Shown piece by piece: positions 1-9,510 of a DNA stretch of 64,000 nucleotides; the stretch's first letter is position 1, and the number at the start of each line of letters is the position of its first letter. Location: assembly GCF_029963765.1 (NCBI RefSeq), contig NZ_JALBYU010000008.1, positions 62,001-126,000 on the forward strand, given 5' to 3'. This DNA comes from Pseudomonas sp. UYIF39. GTDB taxonomy: Bacteria > Pseudomonadota > Gammaproteobacteria > Pseudomonadales > Pseudomonadaceae. The position numbers and the translations under genes are program-made. Under the pieces are notes generated by a model. It was not told the DNA's origin and did no database searches. It saw nothing but the letters and a program-made list of their open reading frames with translations.

Positions 1-300
1 CGGCTCAACAATGCGTTGGTGGCTTCCGGTCAGTTTGCTGCCGAATACGACATCAAGAGCCGAGCGGTGAAGGTTGAGACATTCAAGGTCGGCACGGTGT
101 CAGGTGAGCGAGCCTTTGTGCATGTGAAACTGGCACTGTTGAGCGGTCGCTCACCGCAAATCAAGAAGCAGTTGTCCGAAAGTTTGCTGGCCGTGGTGCA
201 GGAGCTGTGTGATTGGCCGACGGACATTGAAGTCCAGCTGGCCGTGGAAATCCTCGACATCGATCGAGAGTCCTACACCAAGATAGCCATCAGCCACTGA
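1..300 (+). CDS. 5-carboxymethyl-2-hydroxymuconate isomerase-like protein, 5' end outside window
   Basis: The reading frame is open from the first base, so the gene begins upstream. The visible 99 residues match the C-terminal two thirds of the 5-carboxymethyl-2-hydroxymuconate delta-isomerase family, a small tautomerase-superfamily fold. The segment around YDIKSRAVKV and the later AFVHVKLALLSGRSPQIKK correspond to the conserved central strand and the GRS-containing helix start of that family. In homoprotocatechuate degradation the enzyme isomerises the ring-cleavage product. No other genes of that pathway are visible, so the physiological substrate is uncertain. It is convergent with the LysR gene that follows, with only 3 bases between the stops. 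Confidence 0.7.
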   Translation, partial: RLNNALVASGQFAAEYDIKSRAVKVETFKVGTVSGERAFVHVKLALLSGRSPQIKKQLSESLLAVVQELCDWPTDIEVQLAVEILDIDRESYTKIAISH

Positions 301-303
301 GTT

Positions 304-1239
304 TCAGGCCATTTCCTGCTCGGTGCAGGCCTTGACCACTTGCTCGCGCAGCCAGGTGTTGGCGCTGTCCTGATCGACATTCTGGCTCCACTGCATGTCG
401 AGGCTGAACCCCGGCAAGCCGTTGGGCGCTTCGCAATGATTGAAGATCGCGTCATTGGCCAGCAATTGCTGGATACGCCGAGGCAAGGTCAGGATGAAGT
501 CGGTACCGGTGATCATCTTCAGTGCCGCGCTGTAGCTGTTGGAGCGCGCGACGATCTGCCGTTTCTGCGCCTGCTGCGCCAGCCAGCCGTCGACCATGTT
601 GGTGGTGGAAGTCCAGGGTGTCGGGAACACGTGCCGGCGTTCAACAAAGGCTTGCAGGCTTAAACGCGGTTCCGGCGGTGTGGCTCGTTTATCGAAGACA
701 CAGACCAGGTCGTCCTCCAGCAGCAGCCGGGATTTGAAATCGCCATGACTGCGATGAAAGTGCGGGCCGAAGCAAATCACCAGGTCGAGGCTGCCGTCGC
801 GCAGTTCTTCGGCCGGGATGTCGGTTTCAAACTTGTGCATGTTGACCATCACCGGCAGGTCAGCGAAATCGAAGCTTTTCAACAGACGCGGCAGGATCAA
901 CTGCTCGAAGTATTCCGGTGCGCAGATATTGAAGGTGACGGGTTGCAGGGTGGGGTCGAATGCTGGCGCACCGGCGTGACACAGGTTGATGCTTTCGAGG
1001 ATCTTCAGCACGTGGGCGTACATGGTGCTGGCTTTGTAGGTGGGGCGCATGCCCGCGCGGGAATTGATGAACAGCTCGTCTTCGAAACTGGTACGCAGTT
1101 TTTTCAGGCAGTAACTCACGGTGGACTGGCTGACGCAGAGCGCCTCGGATACACCGGTGACGCTGCTTTGCTCATACACGGCGATAAATACCATGAGGTC
1201 CTGCATATCGAGCTTTCTAAGCAAGTTACTGTTCAGCAT
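304..1239 (-). CDS. LysR-family transcriptional regulator
   Basis: The 311-residue protein has an N-terminal winged helix-turn-helix (about residues 12-70, with VSQSTVSYCLKKLR as recognition helix) followed by a periplasmic-binding-protein-like effector domain, the standard LysR layout and length. The effector domain, with APEYFEQLILPRLL and a C-terminal WLREQVVKAC, resembles the NodD/LeuO-like subgroup. The neighbour that would normally be divergently controlled is not obvious: upstream is a 132-base gap and then the end of the EamA gene on the same strand. The effector and target are unknown. Confidence 0.85.
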   Translation of the reverse strand: MLNSNLLRKLDMQDLMVFIAVYEQSSVTGVSEALCVSQSTVSYCLKKLRTSFEDELFINSRAGMRPTYKASTMYAHVLKILESINLCHAGAPAFDPTLQPVTFNICAPEYFEQLILPRLLKSFDFADLPVMVNMHKFETDIPAEELRDGSLDLVICFGPHFHRSHGDFKSRLLLEDDLVCVFDKRATPPEPRLSLQAFVERRHVFPTPWTSTTNMVDGWLAQQAQKRQIVARSNSYSAALKMITGTDFILTLPRRIQQLLANDAIFNHCEAPNGLPGFSLDMQWSQNVDQDSANTWLREQVVKACTEQEMA

Positions 1240-1371
1240 CCGTTTCGTCTCGCTGTGCTCCTTGCGCTGACTGTGCGCAAACTTGTGCGAACGATCCTAG
1301 CGGAACGATGGTGCCAGGAGAATGCCTTGTAGGAATTTTCATGGAAAGTTGTGGGGCGGTTCCAGAAGCAT

Positions 1372-2289
1372 TCAGCCCTGAATGGCTGCAGGCACCGCAC
1401 GGCGACTGGACATCAGCAGTGCCCACATACCGACTCCCACCAGCAGCGCGCCGATGATTTCCAGCGGCAGTGGCGACTGACGTAACCAGAACCAGTGAAA
1501 CAATGTGAGGAACAGCGTGCTCAGGTAAATGTAGGAAATGACCGAGGAAGGGGCGATAACGCCGATGGCCCGATGCAGCAGCCAGAAGGTCGCCAGCGTG
1601 GCGAACACCGCCAGGTAAATCAGCCACCAGAAATCGCTCACGGTCAGCAATGAAGCCGATCGCCAGCCGCCGCTGAACCCACAGAATGCCAGCAGAAACA
1701 GCGCGCCGAACAGCATGTTCCAGAAAGTCATGCCCACTGGGCCGCGCCCCTTGAGACTGCTGGCCTTGAGCCGTTGACTCAGGGGCGAGTAGAGCGCCAT
1801 CGCCAGGCAACCGATGCCATACACCGACACTGCATACAGCGAAGGCAGCTCACCAGGGCCTGCGCCTTTCAAAACCAGCAACACCGCCCCGGCAGCGGCA
1901 ATCAGCATCGGCAGCACCCGCTGTTTCAGGTTGCTGTCGGGCATTAATACGGCTTCGAACACCAATGTCAGCAAAGGCACCAAGGTGAACATCGTCCCGG
2001 TGTTGACCGCCGAGGTGTAGCGCAGTGCCTCGAACAGCGAGCCGAAATACACCGCCAGCAGCAAGCCGAGCGCGGCATGGCCGAACAGTCCGCGGGCGGT
2101 CATGGCGGTATCGCCCTTGAGCAGCAGCAGTGGCAAAAACACCAGGGCGCAGAACAGCAGGCGCAAACCGGTCAACAGGATCGGGTCAATGGCCTGGCTG
2201 ACCTGTGCTGCCGCAGAAAACGATGCAGCGATCAACAGTGCCCAGAGCAGCATGCCGACGTGAGCGGCGGCGAAACCGGTGTGTTTCAT
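1372..2289 (-). CDS. EamA/DMT-family transporter
   Basis: This 305-residue protein has about ten hydrophobic segments arranged as two repeats of five, as in the drug/metabolite transporter superfamily (two EamA domains). Typical EamA features are the loop RLLFCALVFLPLLLLKG after helix 2 and TMFTLVPLLTLVFEAVL in the fourth helix region. Family members export amino acids, metabolites or drugs; the substrate cannot be read from sequence. It starts 16 bases downstream of the MFS gene on the same strand, so the two are probably one transcript. Confidence 0.85.
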   Translation of the reverse strand: MKHTGFAAAHVGMLLWALLIAASFSAAAQVSQAIDPILLTGLRLLFCALVFLPLLLLKGDTAMTARGLFGHAALGLLLAVYFGSLFEALRYTSAVNTGTMFTLVPLLTLVFEAVLMPDSNLKQRVLPMLIAAAGAVLLVLKGAGPGELPSLYAVSVYGIGCLAMALYSPLSQRLKASSLKGRGPVGMTFWNMLFGALFLLAFCGFSGGWRSASLLTVSDFWWLIYLAVFATLATFWLLHRAIGVIAPSSVISYIYLSTLFLTLFHWFWLRQSPLPLEIIGALLVGVGMWALLMSSRRAVPAAIQG

Positions 2290-2305
2290 GAGGTGGGTTC
2301 CTGGG

Positions 2306-3490
2306 TCAGCGAATGTGTTGGGCGTAATGCCGCGGATCGAAGCGCAAGACCATCAGGATCATCAATGCCATGACACCGGTCAGTGACCACCAGGCCCATT
2401 CGAAGCTGCCGAGCTGATCGCGGATCAACCCGGCAATCAGCGGCGAGAGACCGGCGATCAGGTAACCGATGCCTTGCACGAACGCAGTCAGGCCACCGGC
2501 ACGCTGGGGGTTGTCCAGATGATCCAGGGACACGATCAGGCTCATCGGGAACAGTCCGCCGATGCCGAGCCCCAGCAGACATGGCCATAACAGAGTCAGG
2601 TGTTGCGGGCTGAGAACAAGCCCGCAGAAACCGGCAATGATCAGCGCCAACAACACCACCAGCACCACGCGCCGGTCACGGCTGCGGTTGGCGATGGCCG
2701 GTGTCAGCAGGCCGGACAACACTTCCATGGCGGTCAGGAAACCCAGCAGCAACCCGGCGTTTTGTTCGCTCCAACCCTTTTCCACGTAGTACGGCGCCAG
2801 CCAGGCCAGCACACAGGTGTAGGACGCCGTACCCAGGCCGAAGAAAATGGCGAGCAGCCAGGCGCGGGAATTGTCGAAGAAGGACCCATTGCGCTGCGCC
2901 TGATCAGGCTGCGCCGGCAGCCTTTCACGTTGCACGCACCAAAACAGCAACGCTACCAGCGCCAGTGCCGCCCAGATCGCCAGGCCCACGCGCCAGCTGC
3001 CGGTGCGGATCATTATCAGCGGCGCAAACGACGCCGCAATCGCTGCACCGCCCATGATCGACGTGACGTAGAGCCCCATGCACACGGAAACGTTGTCGCT
3101 GAAGCGGGATTTGATCAGCGCCGGCATCAACGCCTGGATCAGCGCGATACCGATACCCGCCAGCACGGCGCTGAGGATCAGTTCGGCCGCCGAATCGAGG
3201 AATAACCGCGACACCGTGGCCGCGCCGATGATCAGCAGCGAGAGCACCACAGTGCGTTGTTCGCCGATTCGTTGGCTGACGCCCAGCCCAAAGAACATCG
3301 CCAGCCCCATTGCCATCACTGGCAGCATGGTCAACAGCGAGGCCAGGCTGAAACTCAGCGCAATGTCGCCGCGAATCGCCGACAGCAATGGACCGACGGC
3401 GGCCATGGAAGGCCGCAGGTTCAGGGCGACAAGAATGATGCTGAACATCAGCCAGAGGGCGGGGCGGGAGTTTGCGCGAACGTTTTCCAT
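2306..3490 (-). CDS. MFS transporter, CynX/NimT-like
   Basis: The 394-residue protein has about twelve predicted membrane helices. The opening NLRPSMAAVGPLLSAIRGDI is the family signature of the cyanate/nitroimidazole (CynX/NimT) branch of the major facilitator superfamily. It is the first gene of a probable two-gene operon with the EamA exporter. There is no cynS cyanase nearby, so cyanate transport is not supported; export of a small organic compound is the more general expectation. Its promoter should lie in the 405-base gap upstream. Confidence 0.82.
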   Translation of the reverse strand: MENVRANSRPALWLMFSIILVALNLRPSMAAVGPLLSAIRGDIALSFSLASLLTMLPVMAMGLAMFFGLGVSQRIGEQRTVVLSLLIIGAATVSRLFLDSAAELILSAVLAGIGIALIQALMPALIKSRFSDNVSVCMGLYVTSIMGGAAIAASFAPLIMIRTGSWRVGLAIWAALALVALLFWCVQRERLPAQPDQAQRNGSFFDNSRAWLLAIFFGLGTASYTCVLAWLAPYYVEKGWSEQNAGLLLGFLTAMEVLSGLLTPAIANRSRDRRVVLVVLLALIIAGFCGLVLSPQHLTLLWPCLLGLGIGGLFPMSLIVSLDHLDNPQRAGGLTAFVQGIGYLIAGLSPLIAGLIRDQLGSFEWAWWSLTGVMALMILMVLRFDPRHYAQHIR

Positions 3491-3895
3491 CTATCGGATC
3501 CTGGATGACAAGGAGCCGATTAGGCGCGCGAGGCCTGCGGGCCGCAAATCAGAAAGTCTGGAGCAGTATTTAGAAATTAAATAGCTCTGCTGCGACGTGA
3601 GACCCAATGTGAATGTTTAGCCAAACTGCAACCAAGGTTCTTCAAATCCCGATTTAACGACTTAACCTCCCGTGTGACGCTGCTGCTCATCTGTTCTCTG
3701 TGGTTTTTTCTATGGACGGTTGTCCCGTCGCACTTCCCTCCGAATTAGCCTTTTGGGCGCTGTGGCACTGCCGTCACGCGCGCCCACCGGATTCCTGCGT
3801 TTCCCGTTGATTGTTCTTACAGGTCCCACGCTATGCGTCGGGGTCAAAGCGGCGACGCCTGTGCGTTTGCCTGACGCGGAAATAAGAGAATTCCC
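3491..3895. other. 405-base divergent intergenic region without a recognised gene
   Basis: This gap separates the MFS gene (minus strand) from the glutamine synthetase-like gene (plus strand) and must hold both promoters. The left half (about 3560-3700) is AT-richer than its surroundings. I found no convincing small gene, sRNA terminator or long palindrome. An AAGAGA stretch before the ATG at 3896 can act as ribosome binding site. Confidence 0.5.
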
Positions 3896-5278
3896 ATGAG
3901 TGTTGCCACGACATCTTTCGCCTCCAAGCAAGACGCCCTGACCTTTCTGGAACAGAACCCGGATATCGAGATGTTCGAGTTGTTCATCCTCGACAACAAC
4001 GGTGTACCGCGGGGCAAGTTGTTGCATCGCGATGAACTGCTGGCGGTGTATGAAAGCGGGCGGCCATTGCCGAGCACCATTCTTGGCTTGACCATTAACG
4101 GCGATGACGTGGAAAACTCCGGCCTGGTCTGGGACGTTGGCGATATCGACTGCCGGGCGTACCCGATCAGCGGCAGTTTGACGCGCATGCCGTGGCGGCT
4201 GATTCCTACGGCTGCGGTACAGGTCAGCATGCACCCGAAAGAGGGGATGCCCGCGACGATTGCCGATCCACGGCATCTGCTGGCGAAAGTCATCGAAGGC
4301 TTGCAGGCCGACGGTTATTACCCGGCGATGGCGGCGGAGCTGGAGTTCTATCTGCTGGATCAGCAGCGCGACAGTAACGGTCGACCGCAACCGGCGCGGG
4401 ATGTCGATGGCGGGCGGCCACGAGGCACTCAGGTCTACGGATTGCGTGAACTGGAACAGATCGAGCCGTTTCTGGCCGATCTCTATAGCGCCTGCAAACT
4501 CCAGGGTATTCCGGCGCGCACGGCGATTTCCGAATACGCGCCGGGGCAAGTGGAAATCACCCTCGAACACCGCACCGACGCCTTGCAGGCGATGGATGAA
4601 GCGGTGCGCTACAAACGACTGGTCAAGGGCGTGGCGCACAAGCACGGGATGACGGCGTGCTTCATGGCCAAACCGTTTGATGACTTGGCAGGCACTGGCA
4701 TGCACATGCACGTCAGCCTGGCCGACAAGGAGGGCAACAACCTGTTCGCCAGTGAAGCCCCGGAAGGTACGCCGTTGCTCAAACAGGCGGTCGGCGGGAT
4801 GCTCAGTACGTTGCTCGATTCGTTGCTGCTGTTCTGTCCGAACGCCAACTCTTACCGTCGCTTCCAGACCAACAGCTATGCGCCGCTGGCGGCCACGTGG
4901 GGCGTGGACAATCGCACCGTGAGTTTGCGCGTGCCAGGCGGGCCGGCGTTTTCCCGGCATATCGAACACCGCATCTGTGGCGCCGACGCCAATCCATATC
5001 TGGCGGCTGCGGCGATTCTGGCCGGGATCCATCGCGGTATACGCGAACAACTCGATCCTGGTGTGCCGGTGGAGGGCAATGGCTACGCCCAGGCCACGGA
5101 ACTGTTGCCGACTGACTGGCTGACTACGTTACGAGCGCTGGAAGGTTCGATCTGGGCTCGGGACGCGTTCGGCGGTGAGTTTCTCGGCGTGTACCTGGCG
5201 GTAAAACGTGCCGAGTATCGACAGTTCATGGGCGAGGTCGGCGAGCAGGACTGGCGTTGGTATTTGAATCAAGCCTGA
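3896..5278 (+). CDS. Glutamine synthetase-family protein, probable gamma-glutamylpolyamine synthetase
   Basis: At 460 residues it matches the PuuA/SpuI/PauA class rather than GlnA. It carries the glutamine synthetase hallmarks: NNGVPRGK near residue 35, the metal-binding ELEFYLLD, the GTGMHMHVSL motif, NANSYRRF and the arginine-containing RHIEHRICGADANPYLAAA region. Enzymes of this class ligate glutamate to putrescine, spermidine or another amine with ATP, the first step of the gamma-glutamylation route of polyamine degradation. None of the later pathway genes (PuuB/C/D type) is adjacent, so the amine is not fixed by context. The next gene, eptA, is separated by about 180 bases and is probably unrelated. 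Confidence 0.85.
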   Translation: MSVATTSFASKQDALTFLEQNPDIEMFELFILDNNGVPRGKLLHRDELLAVYESGRPLPSTILGLTINGDDVENSGLVWDVGDIDCRAYPISGSLTRMPWRLIPTAAVQVSMHPKEGMPATIADPRHLLAKVIEGLQADGYYPAMAAELEFYLLDQQRDSNGRPQPARDVDGGRPRGTQVYGLRELEQIEPFLADLYSACKLQGIPARTAISEYAPGQVEITLEHRTDALQAMDEAVRYKRLVKGVAHKHGMTACFMAKPFDDLAGTGMHMHVSLADKEGNNLFASEAPEGTPLLKQAVGGMLSTLLDSLLLFCPNANSYRRFQTNSYAPLAATWGVDNRTVSLRVPGGPAFSRHIEHRICGADANPYLAAAAILAGIHRGIREQLDPGVPVEGNGYAQATELLPTDWLTTLRALEGSIWARDAFGGEFLGVYLAVKRAEYRQFMGEVGEQDWRWYLNQA

Positions 5279-5457
5279 ACAGAACCTGAACCATGCTCAA
5301 AAACGTTGAGCGTTTTGGCCTCGTGCCAGGAGCCAACTAATCGTTGGCTTCTTTTTCACAAAAAATTGATGGTCTGCAGCTTAAAATCGCTGATGTTGCG
5401 GCCAATGAAATTTTCACATTTGGCGAAGGCACTTTTATTCAGGAACAGCCGATCATC

Positions 5458-7107
5458 ATGTTGAAGATTAAAGCCGTGCGCCCCGAGTGGGTAACACTGA
5501 TTTCCAGCGCCTTTCTATTGGCAGGATTCAATTTCGTTCTCTGGCAACACCTGTTTGAAATCACGGCCTCTGACGGTCAAGGCATCGTCATGCGTGTGGC
5601 ATTCGGGGCGATGATCATTGCTGCTTTCAACATTGTGCTGACCTTGCTGGCGTTCCGGCCAGTAATGAAGCCCGTTTTGACGCTGATCTTTATGGTCAGT
5701 GCCGGCGTCGCGTACTTCATGGGTCAATATGGCGTGCTGATTGACACCGGTATGTTGCGTAACTTTGCGCAAACTAATGCGACGGAAGTGCGTGACTTGC
5801 TGTCGTTGAAGCTGCTTGTTTATATCCTTGTGCTGGGTGTTTTGCCGTCGTTGTTGTTGTGGCAGGTCCCGGTTAATTACCGCCGCTGGCACCGAGAGCT
5901 ATTAAGTAAAGCGCTGGTAACTGTCGCGTCGGTTGCCGTGATTGGTGGCGTTGCACTGGTTAACTATCAGGGCCTGTCTTCGTTGTTTCGCAATCATCAT
6001 GAATTGCGCCTGATGGTTGTGCCAAGCAACTACATCGGTGCCTCTTTCGGCTTTCTGCGTGAACAGGTTGCCTCAGCACAACAGCCCTTTATGAAACTGG
6101 GTGAAGATGCCCAGCGAAATCCCGCCTGGCAAACCCATGAGCGTAAATCCCTGACCGTGCTGGTGGTGGGCGAAAGTGCCCGGGCCGAGAACTTCGGCAT
6201 CCTGGGGTATAACCGTGACACCACACCCAAACTGAATAAAGAGGCCGGCCTGATCGCGTTCACCGACGTGCATTCTTGCGGGACGGAAACAGCGGTGTCG
6301 GTGCCGTGCATGTTCTCCGACATGGGCCGCAAGGATTACAACGCCAGCAAGGCGAAGAACCAGGAAGGCCTGCTGGACGTACTTAAGCGCGCGGGTCTCG
6401 ACGTGATCTGGCGCGATAACCAATCGGGCTGCAAAGGCACTTGCGATCGGGTCACCCTTGATGACGTCAGTAACCTGAAAGACCCGGTGCTGTGTGCCAA
6501 TAGCGAATGCCGCGATGAAATTCTGCTGCAGGGTTTGCAACACTTCATCGATACCCTGGATAAAGACACGGTACTGGTGTTGCACCAGATGGGCAGTCAC
6601 GGTCCGGAATACTTCAAGCGCTACCCGAAAGAGTACGAGCGCTTCACCCCGGTTTGTGAAAGTAACGCCCTGAACAATTGCAGTCGCGAAAGTATCGTCA
6701 ATGGCTATGACAACACCCTGGTGTATACCGACCACGTGCTGTCCACCCTGATCGATTTGTTGCGTAAAAATCAGGAAAAAGTTGACACCGCGATGCTCTA
6801 TCTGTCGGACCACGGCGAATCCCTGGGCGAGTACAACTTGTTCCTGCACGGGACGCCTTACATGCTCGCGCCGGAACAACAAAAACATGTCGCGATGCTG
6901 GCCTGGTTTTCCGACAGCTATCAAAAGTCGTTCTCGGTGGATGCTAATTGCCTACAACAGAGTCGTGAAAAGCCCTTGAGCCAGGACAACCTGTTCCATT
7001 CGATGCTCGGTTTGCTGGAGGTAAAGACCACGGTGTACAAGCAGAATCTGGATATGTTTGCCGGATGTCGTGGTGCGGTAACCGACGGCGTGTTGGCCAA
7101 AGACTAA
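5458..7107 (+). CDS. eptA: Lipid A phosphoethanolamine transferase
   Basis: From the ATG at 5458 the protein is 549 residues, the usual EptA length; an in-frame TTG at 5344 would add 38 residues with no family counterpart. Five N-terminal membrane helices (within about residues 10-175) precede a periplasmic alkaline-phosphatase-fold domain. The zinc-site glutamate is in VVGESARAEN (about 239), the nucleophilic threonine in SCGTETAVS (about 276), and later metal ligands in YLSDHGESLGE and FLHGTPY. Paired cysteines in SGCKGTCD and ANSEC match the family disulfides. The enzyme moves phosphoethanolamine from phosphatidylethanolamine to lipid A at the outer face of the inner membrane, lowering the negative charge and cationic-peptide binding. 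No PmrAB-type regulator is adjacent. Confidence 0.93.
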   Translation: MLKIKAVRPEWVTLISSAFLLAGFNFVLWQHLFEITASDGQGIVMRVAFGAMIIAAFNIVLTLLAFRPVMKPVLTLIFMVSAGVAYFMGQYGVLIDTGMLRNFAQTNATEVRDLLSLKLLVYILVLGVLPSLLLWQVPVNYRRWHRELLSKALVTVASVAVIGGVALVNYQGLSSLFRNHHELRLMVVPSNYIGASFGFLREQVASAQQPFMKLGEDAQRNPAWQTHERKSLTVLVVGESARAENFGILGYNRDTTPKLNKEAGLIAFTDVHSCGTETAVSVPCMFSDMGRKDYNASKAKNQEGLLDVLKRAGLDVIWRDNQSGCKGTCDRVTLDDVSNLKDPVLCANSECRDEILLQGLQHFIDTLDKDTVLVLHQMGSHGPEYFKRYPKEYERFTPVCESNALNNCSRESIVNGYDNTLVYTDHVLSTLIDLLRKNQEKVDTAMLYLSDHGESLGEYNLFLHGTPYMLAPEQQKHVAMLAWFSDSYQKSFSVDANCLQQSREKPLSQDNLFHSMLGLLEVKTTVYKQNLDMFAGCRGAVTDGVLAKD

Positions 7108-7180
7108 ATGCCTCAACCTTTTTTCATGCGCCGGCCTCCTAATCAGCGGCCGGTAGAGTTTCCCCCGAGAGCCATTGCAC

Positions 7181-7843
7181 ATGTCCGCTCAACCCCCATC
7201 GGCCATCGAGCTTGAGATCGCCCGGCGCTACGATCAGGAGCACGCCCGCGTCTGTCATCAGCCGCGACCGCGTAGCCTGGCCGGGCGGTTGACGTTCTGG
7301 CGTGACGAGCAGCTGGTGCGCAACGCGCTCAAGGCTGCTGGCGAGCCAGGGCTGGTTCTCGATTTGACCTGCGGTGTCGGGCGCTTCTGGCCGGTACTGG
7401 CCGAGCATGCAAACCGGGTGATTCTCGCGGCCGACCCGTCGCAGGACATACTCGATCATGCCCGCACCCACCATCCGCAGAGCCTGCTGAAGCGGGTCAA
7501 GACCTTTCAGAGTTCAGCGTTCACCATCGGCTTGTCGGCGAATGCGGTTGACTGCATTTTTTGCATGCAGCTGTTTCAACACATTGCCTGCCCCGAGCAT
7601 CGCATGGCCATGCTTAAGGAGTTTCATCGGGTCAGTCGCGATACGGTGATTGTGGCGGTACGGGTCGATGCTCATTTCAAAGGCCGGCGCACGGATGCAC
7701 AGGGCGTTCCGGCCCGACCGTTGGCCAGCAAGGCCGAGGTGGAAGCCGAGTTCAAGCTCGCAGGTTTGTGCGTGCTCAGTCATCAGGACTTCCTGCCCGG
7801 CTGTGCGCGGATGCGCGTCTACGTACTGCGTAAGGCCGGCTAG
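7181..7843 (+). CDS. Class I SAM-dependent methyltransferase
   Basis: The 220-residue product (ATG at 7181 preferred over the TTG at 7175, with a GAGA stretch about 10 bases upstream) has the Rossmann SAM-binding motif VLDLTCGVGRFWPVLAE near residue 57, an acidic residue after strand 2 (ILAADPSQ), and a post-motif FCMQLFQHIA typical of Methyltransf_11/25 proteins. The acceptor is unknown. It lies 73 bases downstream of eptA on the same strand, and co-transcription is possible, which would hint at an envelope or lipid substrate, but that is inference only. Confidence 0.8.
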   Translation: MSAQPPSAIELEIARRYDQEHARVCHQPRPRSLAGRLTFWRDEQLVRNALKAAGEPGLVLDLTCGVGRFWPVLAEHANRVILAADPSQDILDHARTHHPQSLLKRVKTFQSSAFTIGLSANAVDCIFCMQLFQHIACPEHRMAMLKEFHRVSRDTVIVAVRVDAHFKGRRTDAQGVPARPLASKAEVEAEFKLAGLCVLSHQDFLPGCARMRVYVLRKAG

Positions 7844-7966
7844 TCTCCGCTTGTCAGACATTTCTTGCTGTTTGGCAGGCATTTTCGCTAAAGCTCTTGT
7901 TCTGTGGAGGCGCGGAAAACGCCGGGGGCGATATATACTGCGCGCCATTCTTCAAGGGAGAGCCGT

Positions 7967-9100
7967 GTGGCCATCGATATTCACTGGATTCGCGACAACG
8001 ATAGCCTCGGTCAGTTTTGCGCCGAGTGGCAGCAGCTGCCATTCGTTGCCCTCGACACCGAATTCATGCGGGTCGACACCTTTTATCCGATTGCAGGCCT
8101 GCTGCAGATCGGCGATGGCGTACGCGCTTACCTGATTGACCCGCTGAGCATCGACAACTGGCAGCCTCTGGCCGCGTTGCTGGAAAACCCGGCCGTGGTC
8201 AAAGTCGTCCATGCGTGCAGCGAAGACCTCGAAGTCCTGCTGCGCCTGACCGGCAGCCTGCCGGCGCCGTTGTTCGACACTCAGTTGGCCGCCGCTTACC
8301 TGAACCTCGGTTTTTCCATGGGGTATTCGCGGTTGGTGCAGGAAGTGCTCGGCATCGACCTGCCCAAGGGCGAGACCCGTTCCGACTGGCTGCAACGTCC
8401 ACTTTCCGACACCCAAATCAGCTACGCCGCCGAAGATGCTTTGCACTTGGCGGAAGTTTTCGTACAGCTTCGTCCGAAGCTTTCTGACGACAAGTACGCC
8501 TGGGTCCTGGAAGACGGCGCCGAGCTGGTGGCCAACCTGCGCCGCGAAGTTGATCCGTATGAGGTCTATCGCGAAGCCAAGCTGGCCTGGAAGCTCTCCC
8601 GTGCCCAACTCGTCGTATTACGTGAACTGTGCGCCTGGCGCGAGCGCGAAGCCCGCGCCCGTGATCTGCCGCGCAACCGCATCGTGCGTGAGCATTCCCT
8701 GTGGCCGCTGGCGCGGACTCAGCCGGACAACCTCGGCGCGTTGGCGAAAATCGAAGACATGCATCCGCGTACCGTGCGTCAGGACGGCGAATTTCTGCTT
8801 GATCTGATCAAACGCTCTGGCAGTGTGTCGCCTGATCAATGGCCGCCTGCGGTGCCGGAGCCTTTGCCGGTGGACGCCGCCACGCTGGTCAAACAGCTGC
8901 GTGCGATCGGCCAGGCCGAAGCCGAGCGCCTGAACATTGCGCCGGAGCTGATGCTGCGCAAGAAAACCCTGGAAGCGCTGCTCAAGAGCGGCTATCCCAA
9001 TGGTCCTTACCAATTGCCTGATTCGCTGCGTGGCTGGCGCCGCGAATTGATGGGCCAGGCGCTGCTCGACAGCCTGGCCACCGCCGGAGAACAGCCTTGA
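7967..9100 (+). CDS. rnd: Ribonuclease D
   Basis: The preferred start is the GTG at 7967, six bases after AAGGGAG, giving 377 residues, the normal RNase D length. The DEDD exonuclease domain is clear: [11 protein letters not shown] (motif I), [13 protein letters not shown] (motif II) and the DEDDy motif III around YAAEDALHL. Two HRDC-type helical domains follow (about 205-290 and 295-370). RNase D trims the 3' ends of tRNA precursors and other stable RNAs. The stop codon overlaps the TTG start of ycgL, so the two are translationally coupled. A TATATACTG stretch at 7931 may be the -10 region. Confidence 0.95.
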   Translation: MAIDIHWIRDNDSLGQFCAEWQQLPFVALDTEFMRVDTFYPIAGLLQIGDGVRAYLIDPLSIDNWQPLAALLENPAVVKVVHACSEDLEVLLRLTGSLPAPLFDTQLAAAYLNLGFSMGYSRLVQEVLGIDLPKGETRSDWLQRPLSDTQISYAAEDALHLAEVFVQLRPKLSDDKYAWVLEDGAELVANLRREVDPYEVYREAKLAWKLSRAQLVVLRELCAWREREARARDLPRNRIVREHSLWPLARTQPDNLGALAKIEDMHPRTVRQDGEFLLDLIKRSGSVSPDQWPPAVPEPLPVDAATLVKQLRAIGQAEAERLNIAPELMLRKKTLEALLKSGYPNGPYQLPDSLRGWRRELMGQALLDSLATAGEQP

Positions 9101-9390
9101 AACGTATTTGCTCCATTTATCGAAGCTTGAAGAAAAACGAGATGTACCTCTATGTGCTCAAAAGCGATGCACTGGAGCGCGTCCCGGAAAGTCTGATGGC
9201 CGCCTTCGGCAAACCGCATCACGCCTTCGACCTGGTGCTGACCCCCGAGCGTAAACTGTCGCGCGAGGACATCACCGTGGTGCTGGAAAACCTTGAGAAG
9301 CAGGGTTACCACTTGCAAATGCCGCCGGCCGAAGACGAATACATCGAACACTTGCCGGAAGAATTGCTGCGCCGCAACGACCCGATGTGA
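9097..9390 (+). CDS. YcgL-family protein
   Basis: This 97-residue protein starts at a TTG that overlaps the rnd stop (TTGA). The opening [10 protein letters not shown] and the body [19 protein letters not shown] are diagnostic of the YcgL domain, a small alpha/beta protein conserved in gammaproteobacteria and commonly downstream of rnd. Its biochemical role is not established; the conserved coupling suggests a link to RNA processing. A short inverted repeat at 9400-9417 followed by TTTAT may terminate the pair. Confidence 0.88.
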   Translation: MKRICSIYRSLKKNEMYLYVLKSDALERVPESLMAAFGKPHHAFDLVLTPERKLSREDITVVLENLEKQGYHLQMPPAEDEYIEHLPEELLRRNDPM

Positions 9391-9399
9391 CTGGCAGAC

Positions 9400-9421
9400 A
9401 GGCTCTGTTCAGAGCCTTTAT
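9400..9421 (+). terminator. Weak terminator-like hairpin after ycgL
   Basis: AGGCTCTG and CAGAGCCT form an 8-bp stem with a 2-base loop, followed by TTTAT. It sits 9 bases after the ycgL stop. The loop is tight and the T-run short, so it may be a weak terminator. Confidence 0.45.
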
Positions 9422-9510
9422 GAAGCACTGGAATGATTTTGGCGAGGGCCAGGGCGATGGAGCGTTACTCCATCGGCGGCTGTCTGCACTGTTTTTGAAA
9501 GGTTTGAACC

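Noticed and set aside
3763..3778. TGGCAC in the gap before the glutamine synthetase-like gene as a sigma54 promoter
   Set aside because: Ten bases after the GG there is AC rather than GC, so the -12 element is missing.
3710..5050. 446-codon frame on the minus strand opposite the glutamine synthetase-like gene
   Set aside because: It lies antisense to a gene with complete family motifs and has an arginine/histidine/glutamine-rich composition typical of GC-rich shadow frames.
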